This document shows positions 8,902-17,033 of a DNA stretch of 46,021 nt, piece after piece. The DNA lies in NCBI GenBank assembly GCA_910587025.1, contig CAJUKR010000009.1, positions 1 through 46,021 on the forward strand, read 5' to 3'. The stretch comes from an uncultured Christensenellaceae bacterium (GTDB taxonomy: Bacteria; Bacillota; Clostridia; Christensenellales; Pumilibacteraceae). The notes below the pieces were generated by a model. That model had not been told where the DNA came from, did not search any database, and saw only the letters and a program-made list of their open reading frames with translations. The first letter of the stretch is position 1, and every line of letters starts with the position of its first letter. The translations under genes and the position numbers were made by a program.

Positions 8902-9891
8902 CTAAGCCATTAATGCCGTCAACCAGTTATCGATATGATACTTTTTTATTTCCGTGTTTTCTTCGCACAGTCGATCCTCGAAGAACTCCGCGGAAAAATC
9001 GATTTCGTTTCCGTCGTACACATAAACCTGATCGCTGTCGAAAAAATCGTAATCTCTTATATTTGCGTTCGACGTAATCAACTTTTGTCCTCTCGACAGA
9101 ATTTCGAATGTCCGTATCGTCAGTCCGTTCTGATCTTTCATCGGGACGTCCACAATTATTTTCGCCCGTAATCCTATTTCGTTGCAACGCTTTGTCGACA
9201 AACGTTTATACCTGAACATCGACATCTTCGCATCTTTGAATTCTTGTCTGTATTTGAATTTATAATACAAATACACCAGTCTGCTTTGCAGATACAAATA
9301 CTTGAAAGATTTGTCGTATCGCTCGTCGAGATTGTCCGTGATTTTTTTTATTTCACCGAACTTACCTTTTTTTACCGTCCCTATGAAAGCATAGTCGTAA
9401 ACCTTTTCGGCATTGACGAAGTCCGTATATCCGTCGTCGAGATAATAAAACAGAGGTAAAAACTCCAACGCTTCGTGAGTTTCGCAGTCGTTTTTGTCAA
9501 ACGAAAAACATTTGTCGAAACAGGGCAACAGCTTCTCGGAATCGGAGAAATTCTTAAGCGAATCCCACATATACAACACGAATTCGGCGTCGGCGTGATC
9601 CTTTTTCAGCGACTCGACGAATTCGGCAGTCAAAACCTCGCCGTTGACGACCACGACGTATTCGTAATCATAGTTCGCGGCAAACTTCCGAATTTTTTTC
9701 AGATACTTGTCGATCGACGATTTCAACGCGCTTTTCTTTACACGCAGGAGCGCCTTTTTCATAAAAGAAACGCCGTTTCTGTCGCTGAACCAATCGACGA
9801 TATATCCCTTTTTTTCCATCGCCGATTTTATGATCTGCGAATAATTGAAAAAATCCGGAGATATCAGTAATACTCTTTTTTCAACCGCCAT
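8902..9891 (-). CDS. Putative CgeB-like glycosyltransferase (GT-B type)
   Basis: About 329 residues and no membrane segment. The N-terminus RVLLISPDFFNYSQ and the later FVLYMWDSL resemble the N-domain of CgeB-like and capsule-associated family 1-type glycosyltransferases. The C-terminal stretch with GLTIRTFEILSRGQKLITSN near residue 275 matches the donor-binding region of that group (R-x-F-E-x-L-A-x-G). I start the protein at ATG 9891, five bases after the rmlC stop. A longer frame from 9930 would overlap rmlC by 34 bases and adds residues without family character. Its sugar donor and acceptor are unknown. Confidence 0.7.
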   Translation of the reverse strand: MAVEKRVLLISPDFFNYSQIIKSAMEKKGYIVDWFSDRNGVSFMKKALLRVKKSALKSSIDKYLKKIRKFAANYDYEYVVVVNGEVLTAEFVESLKKDHADAEFVLYMWDSLKNFSDSEKLLPCFDKCFSFDKNDCETHEALEFLPLFYYLDDGYTDFVNAEKVYDYAFIGTVKKGKFGEIKKITDNLDERYDKSFKYLYLQSRLVYLYYKFKYRQEFKDAKMSMFRYKRLSTKRCNEIGLRAKIIVDVPMKDQNGLTIRTFEILSRGQKLITSNANIRDYDFFDSDQVYVYDGNEIDFSAEFFEDRLCEENTEIKKYHIDNWLTALMA

Positions 9892-9896
9892 ACCCG

Positions 9897-10496
9897 TCAA
9901 AACGTAAACGTATCCTTTAATACCGACCACTTGCGGTCCTTATCCGAAAGTATGAGCGGACTTCCGTCGTTCATAGTATAACCGTCCGCGGACGCGGTGC
10001 CGTCGTACTTGCCGATTACGCCCCAGTCTATTCCTATCTCCGGATCGTTCCAGGCAAGACCGCCCTCGTCGCCGGGGTGATAGAAATCGGTTACTTTATA
10101 GCAGAACTCCGCAACGTCGCTGAGCACGAGAAACCCGTGCGCGAAACCCTCGGAAATATAGAACTGTTTTTTATTCTCCTCGGTCAGCTCGACGCCGTAC
10201 CATTTGCCGAACGTAGCGCTGTCCTTTCGCAGATCGACCGCAACGTCGAAAACCCGTCCCTTTACGACGCGTACGAGTTTGCCCTGCGGATATTCTTTCT
10301 GAAAATGCAGTCCGCGGAGCACTCCCTTGACGGACATGCTCTGATTGTCCTGTACGAAATCCATATCGAGCCCGTGTTCCGCCATGTCGCGCTTGTTGTA
10401 CGTTTCCGTAAAATACCCGCGACTGTCGCCGTGCACGGCGGGTTCGATTATATACAGCCCGTCTATCGGGCATTTTTCGACTTTAATTTGTCCCAT
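9897..10496 (-). CDS. rmlC: dTDP-4-dehydrorhamnose 3,5-epimerase
   Basis: A 199-residue cupin enzyme that epimerises C3 and C5 of dTDP-4-keto-6-deoxyglucose, the third step to dTDP-L-rhamnose. Recognisable RmlC segments are HGDSRGYFTETYN, then VQDNQSMSVKGVLRGLHFQ containing the catalytic His, and GRVFDVAVDLRKDS. The length is slightly above the usual 180-190. It overlaps the rmlD stop by 14 bases, so the two are coupled. Together with rmlA, rmlB and rmlD it completes the pathway within 3.4 kb. Confidence 0.97.
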   Translation of the reverse strand: MGQIKVEKCPIDGLYIIEPAVHGDSRGYFTETYNKRDMAEHGLDMDFVQDNQSMSVKGVLRGLHFQKEYPQGKLVRVVKGRVFDVAVDLRKDSATFGKWYGVELTEENKKQFYISEGFAHGFLVLSDVAEFCYKVTDFYHPGDEGGLAWNDPEIGIDWGVIGKYDGTASADGYTMNDGSPLILSDKDRKWSVLKDTFTF

Positions 10497-11358
10497 TGTC
10501 AGCTCCCTGCGCCGCCAGATATCTTTTCAATGCGTCCCGCCAGTCCGGAAGCGGCTTAAACCCGCTCTCAGTCAGCTTACTTTTATCGAGCCTGCTGTTG
10601 AACGGCCGCGCCGCTTTGGATAATCCGTATTCCGCCGTCGTAACGGGTACGACCTCGGTCGCATACCCCGCCTGTCTGAAAATTTCTTTCGTGAAATCGT
10701 ACCAACTTATATATCCGCCCTCGTTCGTCGCGTGATAATATCCGTACTTTTCGCTTTCCGCCATGTCGACGAGAAGCCGCGCAAGATCGTAAGTATATGT
10801 CGGCGTACCGATCTGATCGCATACGACGCGAACGGACGCGTTCGTTTTCCCTATGCGGAGCATGGTTTTTATGAAATTCTTTCCGTTCGTTCCGAACGCC
10901 CAAGCGATACGCACTATGAAATATTTTTCCAGCACGCCCGAAACGGCAAGTTCGCCTTCGAGCTTGGATTTTCCGTATACGCTGAGCGGCTTGTAATCTT
11001 TGCAATCCGCTTCCCACGGCGTCGTTCCCTGTCCGTCGAAAACATAGTCGGTAGAAATGTATATCATTTTGCAATCGGATCTTTTGCACTCGTTTGCGAT
11101 ATACTCCGTTCCTTTCGCATTGACGGCATAAACCTTGGAAATATTCTCCCGATCCTCCGCCGCATCGACGGCAGTCCACGCCGCGCAATGCACGACGACC
11201 TGCGGATCGATCTCCGCGAAAACGCGCTTTACACTGCTTTCGTCGGTAATATCCATTTCGTCGATATCGACCCCGACCGCCTCGTGTCCGCGCTTATTCA
11301 ATTCATTCATGACGTCGTGACCGAGTTGTCCCCCGACGCCCGTTACCAAAACTTTCAT
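10483..11358 (-). CDS. rmlD: dTDP-4-dehydrorhamnose reductase
   Basis: A 291-residue SDR enzyme that reduces the 4-keto group to give dTDP-L-rhamnose. It has the Rossmann motif VTGVGGQLGHDV at residues 5-16, the RmlD-typical CAAWTAVDAAE near residue 68, the segment STDYVFDG, and catalytic YGKSK near residue 132. Its ATG overlaps the rmlB stop in an ATGA arrangement at 11355-11358, indicating translational coupling. Confidence 0.97.
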   Translation of the reverse strand: MKVLVTGVGGQLGHDVMNELNKRGHEAVGVDIDEMDITDESSVKRVFAEIDPQVVVHCAAWTAVDAAEDRENISKVYAVNAKGTEYIANECKRSDCKMIYISTDYVFDGQGTTPWEADCKDYKPLSVYGKSKLEGELAVSGVLEKYFIVRIAWAFGTNGKNFIKTMLRIGKTNASVRVVCDQIGTPTYTYDLARLLVDMAESEKYGYYHATNEGGYISWYDFTKEIFRQAGYATEVVPVTTAEYGLSKAARPFNSRLDKSKLTESGFKPLPDWRDALKRYLAAQGADNGTN

Positions 11359-12377
11359 TTACGATTCCCGTACATTTTTTCATAGTAATCGCGATATTCG
11401 CCCGTAACAATGGGTTCCCACCACGATTTATTTTCAAGATACCATTCGATAGTCTTTCGTATGCCGTCGGCGAATTTCGTTTCGGGCAACCAGCCGAGCT
11501 CTTTGTGGATCTTCGTCGGGTCGATGGCATAGCGCATATCGTGCCCCTTTCTGTCTGCGACATATGTAATCAGGCTCTCGGGCTTGCCGAGCGCGCGGCA
11601 TATCATCTTCACGATATCTATATTTTTCATTTCGTTATGCCCGCCGACGTTATACACCTCGCCCACTCTTCCTTTGTGAACGATAAGATCGATAGCCTTG
11701 CAATGGTCTTCCACATACAGCCAGTCGCGAACGTTCTCGCCCTTGCCGTAAACGGGCAATGGCTTGTCCGCCAACGCGTTTGCGATCATGAGCGGTATGA
11801 GTTTTTCGGGAAAATGATACGGTCCGTAATTGTTCGAGCAACGCGAGATCGTTACGGGCAGACCGTAAGTTCTGTAATACGCAAGAACAAGCAGATCAGC
11901 GCTCGCTTTCGACGAACTGTACGGACTGCTTGTGTGTAAAGGAGTTTGCTCGGTAAAAAACAGATCGGGACGGTCGAGAGGCAGATCGCCGTAAACCTCG
12001 TCGGTAGACACCTGATGATACCGTGTTATACCGAATTTGCGGCATGCGTCCATGAGCGTCGCCGTACCGATAATATTTGTCCGAAGGAAAATGCCCGGGT
12101 CTTCGATAGATCGATCCACATGGCTTTCCGCCGCGAAATTGACGACGACGTCCGGCTTTTCTTCTTCGAAAAGATTATATACCGCCGCCCTGTCGCAAAT
12201 GTCCGCTTTTACGAAACGGAAATTCGGATCGTCCATAACGGGCGCGAGCGTCGAAAGATTGCCCGCATATGTCAGCTTATCCAGACATACTATGCGATAG
12301 TCCGGATATTTTTTCAACATATGAAATACGAAATTGCTTCCTATAAATCCGGCACCGCCGGTCACTATAATTGTCAT
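11355..12377 (-). CDS. rmlB: dTDP-glucose 4,6-dehydratase
   Basis: A 340-residue extended SDR that converts dTDP-glucose to dTDP-4-keto-6-deoxyglucose. The Rossmann motif TGGAGFIGSNFV lies at residues 6-17, the family segment NFAAESHVDRSIEDP near residue 80, STDEVYGDLP near residue 122, and catalytic YSSSKASAD near residue 152. The length is standard. A good AGGAG ribosome-binding site precedes the ATG, and the gene follows rmlA by 15 bases. Confidence 0.98.
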   Translation of the reverse strand: MTIIVTGGAGFIGSNFVFHMLKKYPDYRIVCLDKLTYAGNLSTLAPVMDDPNFRFVKADICDRAAVYNLFEEEKPDVVVNFAAESHVDRSIEDPGIFLRTNIIGTATLMDACRKFGITRYHQVSTDEVYGDLPLDRPDLFFTEQTPLHTSSPYSSSKASADLLVLAYYRTYGLPVTISRCSNNYGPYHFPEKLIPLMIANALADKPLPVYGKGENVRDWLYVEDHCKAIDLIVHKGRVGEVYNVGGHNEMKNIDIVKMICRALGKPESLITYVADRKGHDMRYAIDPTKIHKELGWLPETKFADGIRKTIEWYLENKSWWEPIVTGEYRDYYEKMYGNRK

Positions 12378-12392
12378 CCCGTTCTCCTGAAT

Positions 12393-13289
12393 TTAATACA
12401 GCCCGTCGAGGAACTTGCCGTCGATAACATCTTTAAGATACTGCCCGTACTGATTTTTGATCATCGGCTCGCAAAGTTTCAACGCCTGCTCTTTGTTTAT
12501 CCATCCGTTAAGGAAAGCTATCTCTTCCAGGCATGCGACTTTACGATGCTGATGCGATTCCACCGTTTTTATAAAGTTCGTCGCGTCGACAAGACTTTCA
12601 TGCGTTCCCGTATCGAGCCAGGTAAAGCCCTGACCGAGTATCTCGACGTGAAGTTTTCCGTCATTGAGATAAATTTTGTTCAGATCGGTTATTTCGTATT
12701 CGCCGCGGGAAGACGGCTTGAGCGCTTTGGCGTACTCGACTACTTTATTGTCATAGAAATACAGCCCCGTCACGCAATAATTGCTTTTGGGCTTTTTCGG
12801 CTTTTCTTCCAACGACACGGCTTTGCCCGTTTCGTCGAACTCGACGATACCGAACCGTTCGGGGTCGTCGACGTAATACCCGAATACCGTCGCGCCCTCT
12901 CCGCGCCTTGCGGTATCGACGGCTTTGCGAAGTCGTTTGTTGAGTCCGTGTCCCGCGAAGATATTGTCGCCGAGCACCATCGCCACATTGTCGTTGCCGA
13001 TAAAGTCCGCCCCGATCACGAACGCCTGCGCGAGTCCGTTCGGTTCCTGTTGCACCGCGTAACTGAGTTTCAGCCCCAGTTCCTTCCCGTCTCGGAACAG
13101 CTTTTCGAAGCGCGGCGTATCCTCGGGAGTGGAAATAATTAAAATTTCCCGTATGCCCGCATTCATGAGCACGGACATCGGGTAATAGATCATCGGTTTG
13201 TCATAAATCGGCAACAGCTGTTTGCTTGTTACCCTTGTCAGCGGATACAATCTCGTACCCGAGCCGCCTGCCAGGATAATACCCTTCAT
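12393..13289 (-). CDS. rmlA: Glucose-1-phosphate thymidylyltransferase
   Basis: A 298-residue nucleotidyltransferase making dTDP-glucose from glucose-1-phosphate and dTTP. It opens MKGIILAGGSGTRLYPLT, with KQLLPIYDKPMIYYP next, the diagnostic RmlA nucleotide- and sugar-binding segments. VLGDNIFAGHG (Asp for metal) is near residue 108 and EKPKKPKSN near residue 161. The length matches RmlA rather than the longer GlgC in the same window. AAGGAG precedes the ATG. It is the first of the four rhamnose genes and lies 15 bases after the sugar transferase. Confidence 0.98.
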   Translation of the reverse strand: MKGIILAGGSGTRLYPLTRVTSKQLLPIYDKPMIYYPMSVLMNAGIREILIISTPEDTPRFEKLFRDGKELGLKLSYAVQQEPNGLAQAFVIGADFIGNDNVAMVLGDNIFAGHGLNKRLRKAVDTARRGEGATVFGYYVDDPERFGIVEFDETGKAVSLEEKPKKPKSNYCVTGLYFYDNKVVEYAKALKPSSRGEYEITDLNKIYLNDGKLHVEILGQGFTWLDTGTHESLVDATNFIKTVESHQHRKVACLEEIAFLNGWINKEQALKLCEPMIKNQYGQYLKDVIDGKFLDGLY

Positions 13290-13304
13290 TCGTACGCTCC
13301 TTGA

Positions 13305-14324
13305 TTACTTCGCGCCTTTATGTCTGACGACACCGGCCATTGTTTTGAAAACGATTTTTATATCCAACCAAATCGAGCAATGATCGACGTAGTACAATTC
13401 CATTTTCTGACGCTCGCCGCTGTCGTATGTACAGTTGCTTCGCCCGTTCGCCGCCCACCAACCGATCATACCCGGTTTGACGGACAAAAGTTTATCCATA
13501 TACGCGCCGTACTTTTCCTCGGCTTCTTCCCGCATAAGCGGTCTGGGTCCGATAACGGATATCTTTCCCGTAAAGATCGCCCATATGTTCGGAAGCTCGT
13601 CAAGACTCGATTTGCGTAGGAACTTACCTATCTTCGTAATTCTCGGATCGTTATCGATCTTATATTCGCGCCTGTACTGCTCAAGCTGTTCGGGCGTCAG
13701 CATATCTTCCAGTCTGTCCGCATTTTTCTTCATACTGCGGAACTTCGGAATATAAATATCGCGCCCGTTCTTTCCCACACGCTTGTGTCGGTAAAAAACC
13801 GTACCGCCGTCGCTGCATTTCACGACGATCGCAAGTATAAGATACAGCCACGAGAAAAGTATCAAAAACAATCCCGACGATACGATGTCGAAAGTTCTTT
13901 TCGTAAAAAGATAACAACCGTATGCGAACTTATTGCGCTTTCGCGGAACTAATGAAATTTCTTCCGCAACGAAAACAGGCGCGGCGTCCTCGATATCGTC
14001 TTCTATTATCTCTCCGTCGAAGATCACATAATCATCCGACTCGGCAACCGACGAAATGTCCGTTTCGACTTCGATGTCGTCCGCGATGTCGTTCTCGGCT
14101 TCGGGTTCGGCTTCGGTCAAAACGGTTTCGGATTCGACTTCGGGTTCCTGCGGACATACGGCGACATCGCCGTCGTTGTCGTTGTCATATGCGGAAAATT
14201 CCGCGGCGTCGCTTTCGGACACTGCCGGATCGGCGCAAAAATCTAAAACTTCGCTCCGATCGGCTTCGTCCTCCTTCGCCGTCGACTCGACTTCGTTATC
14301 CGCAATACCGATGTTTTTTTCCAT
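13305..14324 (-). CDS. Undecaprenyl-phosphate sugar phosphotransferase with acidic N-terminal extension
   Basis: A 339-residue protein whose C-terminal 210 residues are a bacterial sugar transferase (PF02397-type, monotopic phosphoglycosyl transferase). It shows KRTFDIVSSG, a hydrophobic re-entrant helix near residues 146-168, FYRHKRVGKNGR, PKFRSMKKNAD, the catalytic-region NDPRITKIGKFLRKSSLDELP, and SVIGPRPL. It would transfer a sugar-1-phosphate to undecaprenyl phosphate and start the repeat unit. The first 120 residues are most unusual: a low-complexity stretch very rich in Asp and Glu, with no transmembrane helices in place of the usual four of WbaP. As first gene of the operon it lies about 110 bases from the predicted transcript start. 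Confidence 0.9.
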   Translation of the reverse strand: MEKNIGIADNEVESTAKEDEADRSEVLDFCADPAVSESDAAEFSAYDNDNDGDVAVCPQEPEVESETVLTEAEPEAENDIADDIEVETDISSVAESDDYVIFDGEIIEDDIEDAAPVFVAEEISLVPRKRNKFAYGCYLFTKRTFDIVSSGLFLILFSWLYLILAIVVKCSDGGTVFYRHKRVGKNGRDIYIPKFRSMKKNADRLEDMLTPEQLEQYRREYKIDNDPRITKIGKFLRKSSLDELPNIWAIFTGKISVIGPRPLMREEAEEKYGAYMDKLLSVKPGMIGWWAANGRSNCTYDSGERQKMELYYVDHCSIWLDIKIVFKTMAGVVRHKGAK

Positions 14325-14444
14325 TACTTACCCGTCACTCCGAACTCATTCTTCTTCTGCAAAACCGTGCGCGGAATCGACTACCCGTATACATAAAAAA
14401 CAGTACAATCGGGCATATCGTGCCGTGTACACAATAACACAGTA

Positions 14445-14473
14445 ATTATAACAAATGCGCCTGTTTAAGTCAA
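14445..14473 (-). promoter_or_regulatory. Sigma-A promoter of the polysaccharide operon
   Basis: On the minus strand the sequence reads TTGACT, 17 bases, TATAAT, with the -35 box at 14473-14468 and the -10 box at 14450-14445. Transcription would start near 14438, leaving a leader of about 114 nt before the first ATG at 14324. I see no other comparable promoter between the genes from 14324 to 50, so this may drive the whole operon. Confidence 0.88.
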
Positions 14474-14641
14474 GCACGAAACCGTAATATTATTGTGTCA
14501 CTTCTTGTCACCGACTTATCATAAAGCAACAAATACACGGTCGCAAATAATACGACTCGAGCGTCTTTATACAATTCAAGTATGCACAAAAAGTCAAGAA
14601 ATCGCATAAAATATATTTTTTTACATTTTTTTGAAATTTCA

Positions 14642-14674
14642 TGACCCGAAACGCAGCTTTCGATTGTCTATTTA
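14642..14674 (+). promoter_or_regulatory. Candidate ECF-sigma promoter upstream of the 124-residue gene
   Basis: TGACCC at 14642-14647, 15 bases, then ATTGTCTATTTA at 14663-14674. The same two blocks at the same spacing stand upstream of the peptidase gene on the other strand (16976-16944). The layout of a TGA-rich -35 box about 17 bases from a TGTC-type -10 box fits extracytoplasmic-function sigma promoters. Predicted transcription would start within a few bases of the ATG at 14679. Confidence 0.5.
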
Positions 14675-14678
14675 ATAA

Positions 14679-15053
14679 ATGGATAAAAAGAAAATCAATC
14701 CAAAATACAGAAAAGGCAAAATTTTCGGAAACGAAACTTATTTCGTCGACGTCGAAAAGCGTATGCGCCGTGCGGCAATTCACAAAAATGAGCCGCGGTA
14801 TGAAAACGATTACAATGCGTTGTTCAAAACGCATGATTTCTGGAAAACATACGACGCAATGAACTGTACCACTATGGCGGAAAATTTCAGGCGCATGTAC
14901 ATGATGCCCGCGAATTTCGCAAAAACGGTATATGCGTATACGGTGGATCTGTCGATCAGCGAAACAACGTTGTTAAGGCATCGCCGTTGGTATGCCAAAA
15001 CTTACGAACATCTCGCAGGCAAACCCGACGCAAACGATTCCGAAATAAAGTAA
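14679..15053 (+). CDS. Hypothetical 124-residue basic protein
   Basis: I do not recognise this protein. It is 124 residues, rich in Lys/Arg in its first third, with no signal peptide or membrane segment. The C-terminal third (YAYTVDLSISETTLLRHRRW) looks like a helix-turn-helix of the sort seen in phage-type transcription regulators, but this is only a visual resemblance. Its codon usage matches neighbouring genes. It has its own candidate promoter directly upstream and a good terminator 33 bases after the stop, which supports a real single-gene unit. An in-frame TAA just before the ATG excludes a longer protein. No Shine-Dalgarno sequence is present, so it may be translated from a leaderless mRNA or start further in. 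Confidence 0.6.
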   Translation: MDKKKINPKYRKGKIFGNETYFVDVEKRMRRAAIHKNEPRYENDYNALFKTHDFWKTYDAMNCTTMAENFRRMYMMPANFAKTVYAYTVDLSISETTLLRHRRWYAKTYEHLAGKPDANDSEIK

Positions 15054-15085
15054 TTTGCCGTTCAATCAACGCGGAAATATCCGCA

Positions 15086-15118
15086 GGGCATGACGCGAAA
15101 ACCGCGCCGTGTCCTTTT
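15086..15118 (+). terminator. Intrinsic terminator of the 124-residue gene
   Basis: A hairpin with 12-base arms (GGGCATGACGCG and CGCGCCGTGTCC), pairing at 11 of 12 positions counting two G-U pairs, with a five-base loop and followed by TTTT. It lies 33 bases after the stop codon at 15053. Confidence 0.7.
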
Positions 15119-15151
15119 GCGGTATAAAAAATTTTATAAAATATATTCTTC

Positions 15152-15191
15152 TTGACTTTCCCCGTAAAACAAAATGTTATTTACGGGGAAA
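15152..15191 (+). repeat. Perfect 12-base inverted repeat over a promoter-like sequence
   Basis: TTTCCCCGTAAA at 15157-15168 is repeated inverted as TTTACGGGGAAA at 15180-15191, separated by 11 bases. A sigma-A-like pair, TTGACT at 15152 and TGTTAT at 15175 with 17 bases between, overlaps it, so the repeat could be an operator. However, a transcript starting here would meet the terminator at 15204-15241 almost at once, and no gene follows on this strand. It could equally be a second hairpin behind the minus-strand terminator. Confidence 0.6.
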
Positions 15192-15203
15192 TTATATAAA
15201 ATG

Positions 15204-15241
15204 AAAAATCCCTTCGGAGAGGTGCTTCCGTCGGGATTTTT
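15204..15241 (-). terminator. Intrinsic terminator, minus-strand peptidase operon (bidirectional)
   Basis: AAAAATCCC at 15204-15212 pairs with GGGATTTTT at 15233-15241, with a smaller inner stem in the loop. It is symmetrical and could work both ways. It lies 35 bases downstream of the stop of the minus-strand membrane protein gene. Confidence 0.8.
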
Positions 15242-15275
15242 CGGGGTAATTATGGACTTGATAATATCCGGAGAA

Positions 15276-16004
15276 TTATTTGAGAATAGCGTCCAGCAAT
15301 TCAAGGAAATTCTCCTCGGTAACGTTTGGCGTTATGTCTTCAAAACCTTCGGCACTGAGATAGTAAGAATAATCTCCTACTTTGAAATTCGCATAACCGA
15401 CGATAGATGTGCTTTGCCTAATATCGTAATTGATTTCTTTCCCATGAACAACCGTTTTCTTAGATAATGAGTTGTATTGTTCATGATTAATAAATTCATA
15501 ATTGGGATATATTACGGCATGATATCCAAGATAAAAAGCGTCCTGTCCCACACCGATCAAGCAATCGTTTATGAAATAACCAAGTAAAATATGTTCTTCA
15601 TCATTGGAATAATCCGAAAGAACCGTTCCCATTTGTATCTGAATATCATCACCGGAAGTCTTGAAAATATAAATATCTTCAACCGAGCTCATTTCTTCAA
15701 AATCAGAATAATTACTTACAATTTCCGTCGATTTATAGAATTTCAACGGCGCTGTCGAAAGTAACGTACTTAAAAGCACCGGCAAAAGAATCGCAGCAAT
15801 GATGAGCACAAGGACTACGCTTGATATACCCGCACGCATAGCATAAACGCCGCCGCCTACGTGTACGTGTTCCTGCTTCACTTTATTCGTTTCGACAGGC
15901 ATATTAAGCTTGATATTGTGTTTCTCCGCCCAATCCTCGAAAGACAATTCGGGAGTTTCGCAATCTTTTTCGATCGTTTTTCTCAATTTCCTGTCAAAAC
16001 TCAT
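15276..16004 (-). CDS. Single-pass membrane protein of unknown function, possible anti-sigma factor
   Basis: A 242-residue protein with about 55 cytosolic residues, one strong transmembrane helix near residues 58-82 and an outer domain of about 155 residues. The cytosolic part contains LSFEDWAEKHNIKLN near residues 20-34. No known domain is evident to me. It is the last gene behind an ECF sigma-factor gene and a secreted peptidase gene, which is the place and topology expected of a membrane anti-sigma factor, but I cannot see a recognised anti-sigma motif such as a zinc-binding H-x3-C-x2-C. AGGTG/GGAGG ribosome-binding sequence precedes the ATG. A role in sigma-factor control is a hypothesis from context. 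Confidence 0.6.
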   Translation of the reverse strand: MSFDRKLRKTIEKDCETPELSFEDWAEKHNIKLNMPVETNKVKQEHVHVGGGVYAMRAGISSVVLVLIIAAILLPVLLSTLLSTAPLKFYKSTEIVSNYSDFEEMSSVEDIYIFKTSGDDIQIQMGTVLSDYSNDEEHILLGYFINDCLIGVGQDAFYLGYHAVIYPNYEFINHEQYNSLSKKTVVHGKEINYDIRQSTSIVGYANFKVGDYSYYLSAEGFEDITPNVTEENFLELLDAILK

Positions 16005-16033
16005 TTATTCACCTCCAATTAAAGATCTTATTT

Positions 16034-16897
16034 TTAATTAATATCTATTATAAATCCGTCGTCAATCGTGCAATATCCGCCAGTAAGACGTAATAGTCCT
16101 CGACCTATCGAATTAAAACCGGTATGTACCAACATATATTTGTCCTGGCGAATAAGTCTGTTCGACGAATCATAATAACTGTATGTGCGATATCCATACG
16201 CCGTAAGAGTATGGCACCCTGTCACAACTGTATTTCTAATCGTCACGGTATCATTTGTCTCGTTTGCCGCACTGAATTCCGTAAAACAAAATCCGTCTAC
16301 AAACAAAGTAAGAAGCTTTCCGTTTTCAAGCGCCGTCTCGTACTCGCTCTCATTCAGCGTACCGTTATCGCAAACGCTTTCGATCGAAGCGACGCGCCCC
16401 TTGCTTTTTATATAAGAATCCATTCCGGAAATATATCCGGGAATCGTAGTGCCAGACTCGGTTGTCCCCATTCTGAACGCAAGGCTTCGGAACATCGAGT
16501 TTACTTCCGCATCCTGAGCGCCGTATGTAAAATGTCCCATAAAAATAGTGCCGGTGTGATTCGGAATCAATTCTTCATATATACGGTCATAATATCCGAT
16601 CGTAGATCCACCGGCAGTAACCGCACAACTATTATCAATTTCCGTAGCATAATATAAGGGAATTTTATACGGATTTTCATATCCGGTCGGTATAGCGCGA
16701 CCATATGACACAGTTTCGGTTACATAATCCGTAATCGTACCGCCGATAGGCATTACGTCCGAAGTATAAAACTTTTCTTCCGTCTCGGCGGCAAACGTAT
16801 TGCCGACATACATCGTACCGACGAAGTTCGAAGCGAACATCATCACGGCGAGAATTATCGCCGAAAGAATAAGGGTGCTTGCAACTTTCTTTTTCAT
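16034..16897 (-). CDS. Secreted C39-like (papain-fold) cysteine peptidase
   Basis: A 287-residue exported protein. Residues 1-37 form a signal peptide with a hydrophobic core (ILSAIILAVMMFAS) and an A-x-A-type site near TFAAE. The mature part resembles Peptidase_C39_2 and streptopain-like domains: IPLYYATEIDNSCAVTAGG gives the probable nucleophile Cys91, and TGCHTLTAYGY gives the probable catalytic His219. A following VHTGFN may hold the third residue. The gene starts 137 bases after the sigma-factor stop and 29 bases before the membrane protein gene. It has its own candidate ECF promoter at 16976-16944 and an AGGAG ribosome-binding site. The substrate is unknown; cleavage of the co-encoded membrane protein would be an attractive possibility. 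Confidence 0.75.
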   Translation of the reverse strand: MKKKVASTLILSAIILAVMMFASNFVGTMYVGNTFAAETEEKFYTSDVMPIGGTITDYVTETVSYGRAIPTGYENPYKIPLYYATEIDNSCAVTAGGSTIGYYDRIYEELIPNHTGTIFMGHFTYGAQDAEVNSMFRSLAFRMGTTESGTTIPGYISGMDSYIKSKGRVASIESVCDNGTLNESEYETALENGKLLTLFVDGFCFTEFSAANETNDTVTIRNTVVTGCHTLTAYGYRTYSYYDSSNRLIRQDKYMLVHTGFNSIGRGLLRLTGGYCTIDDGFIIDIN

Positions 16898-16943
16898 TTG
16901 AGTGTTTAATCTCCTAAAAAATTTCTTTCACCCTTATCTTCAC

Positions 16944-16976
16944 TAAATAGACAATTCGGAGCGCGAAAAAGGCTCA
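16944..16976 (-). promoter_or_regulatory. Candidate ECF-sigma promoter of the peptidase/membrane-protein operon
   Basis: On the minus strand: TGAGCC at 16976-16971, 15 bases, then ATTGTCTATTTA at 16955-16944. It is nearly identical in both blocks and exact in spacing to the copy at 14642-14674. Transcription would begin near 16941, giving a 44-nt leader that includes the AGGAG of the peptidase gene. Confidence 0.6.
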
Positions 16977-17033
16977 GACTTTTGAAATTTTTCAGAGTAT
17001 TTCACTTTGCGTCATAAGCTCATCACAAAACTA

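Noticed and set aside
11946..13142. 398-codon plus-strand frame over rmlB/rmlA
   Set aside because: Shadow of two unmistakable rhamnose genes on the other strand.
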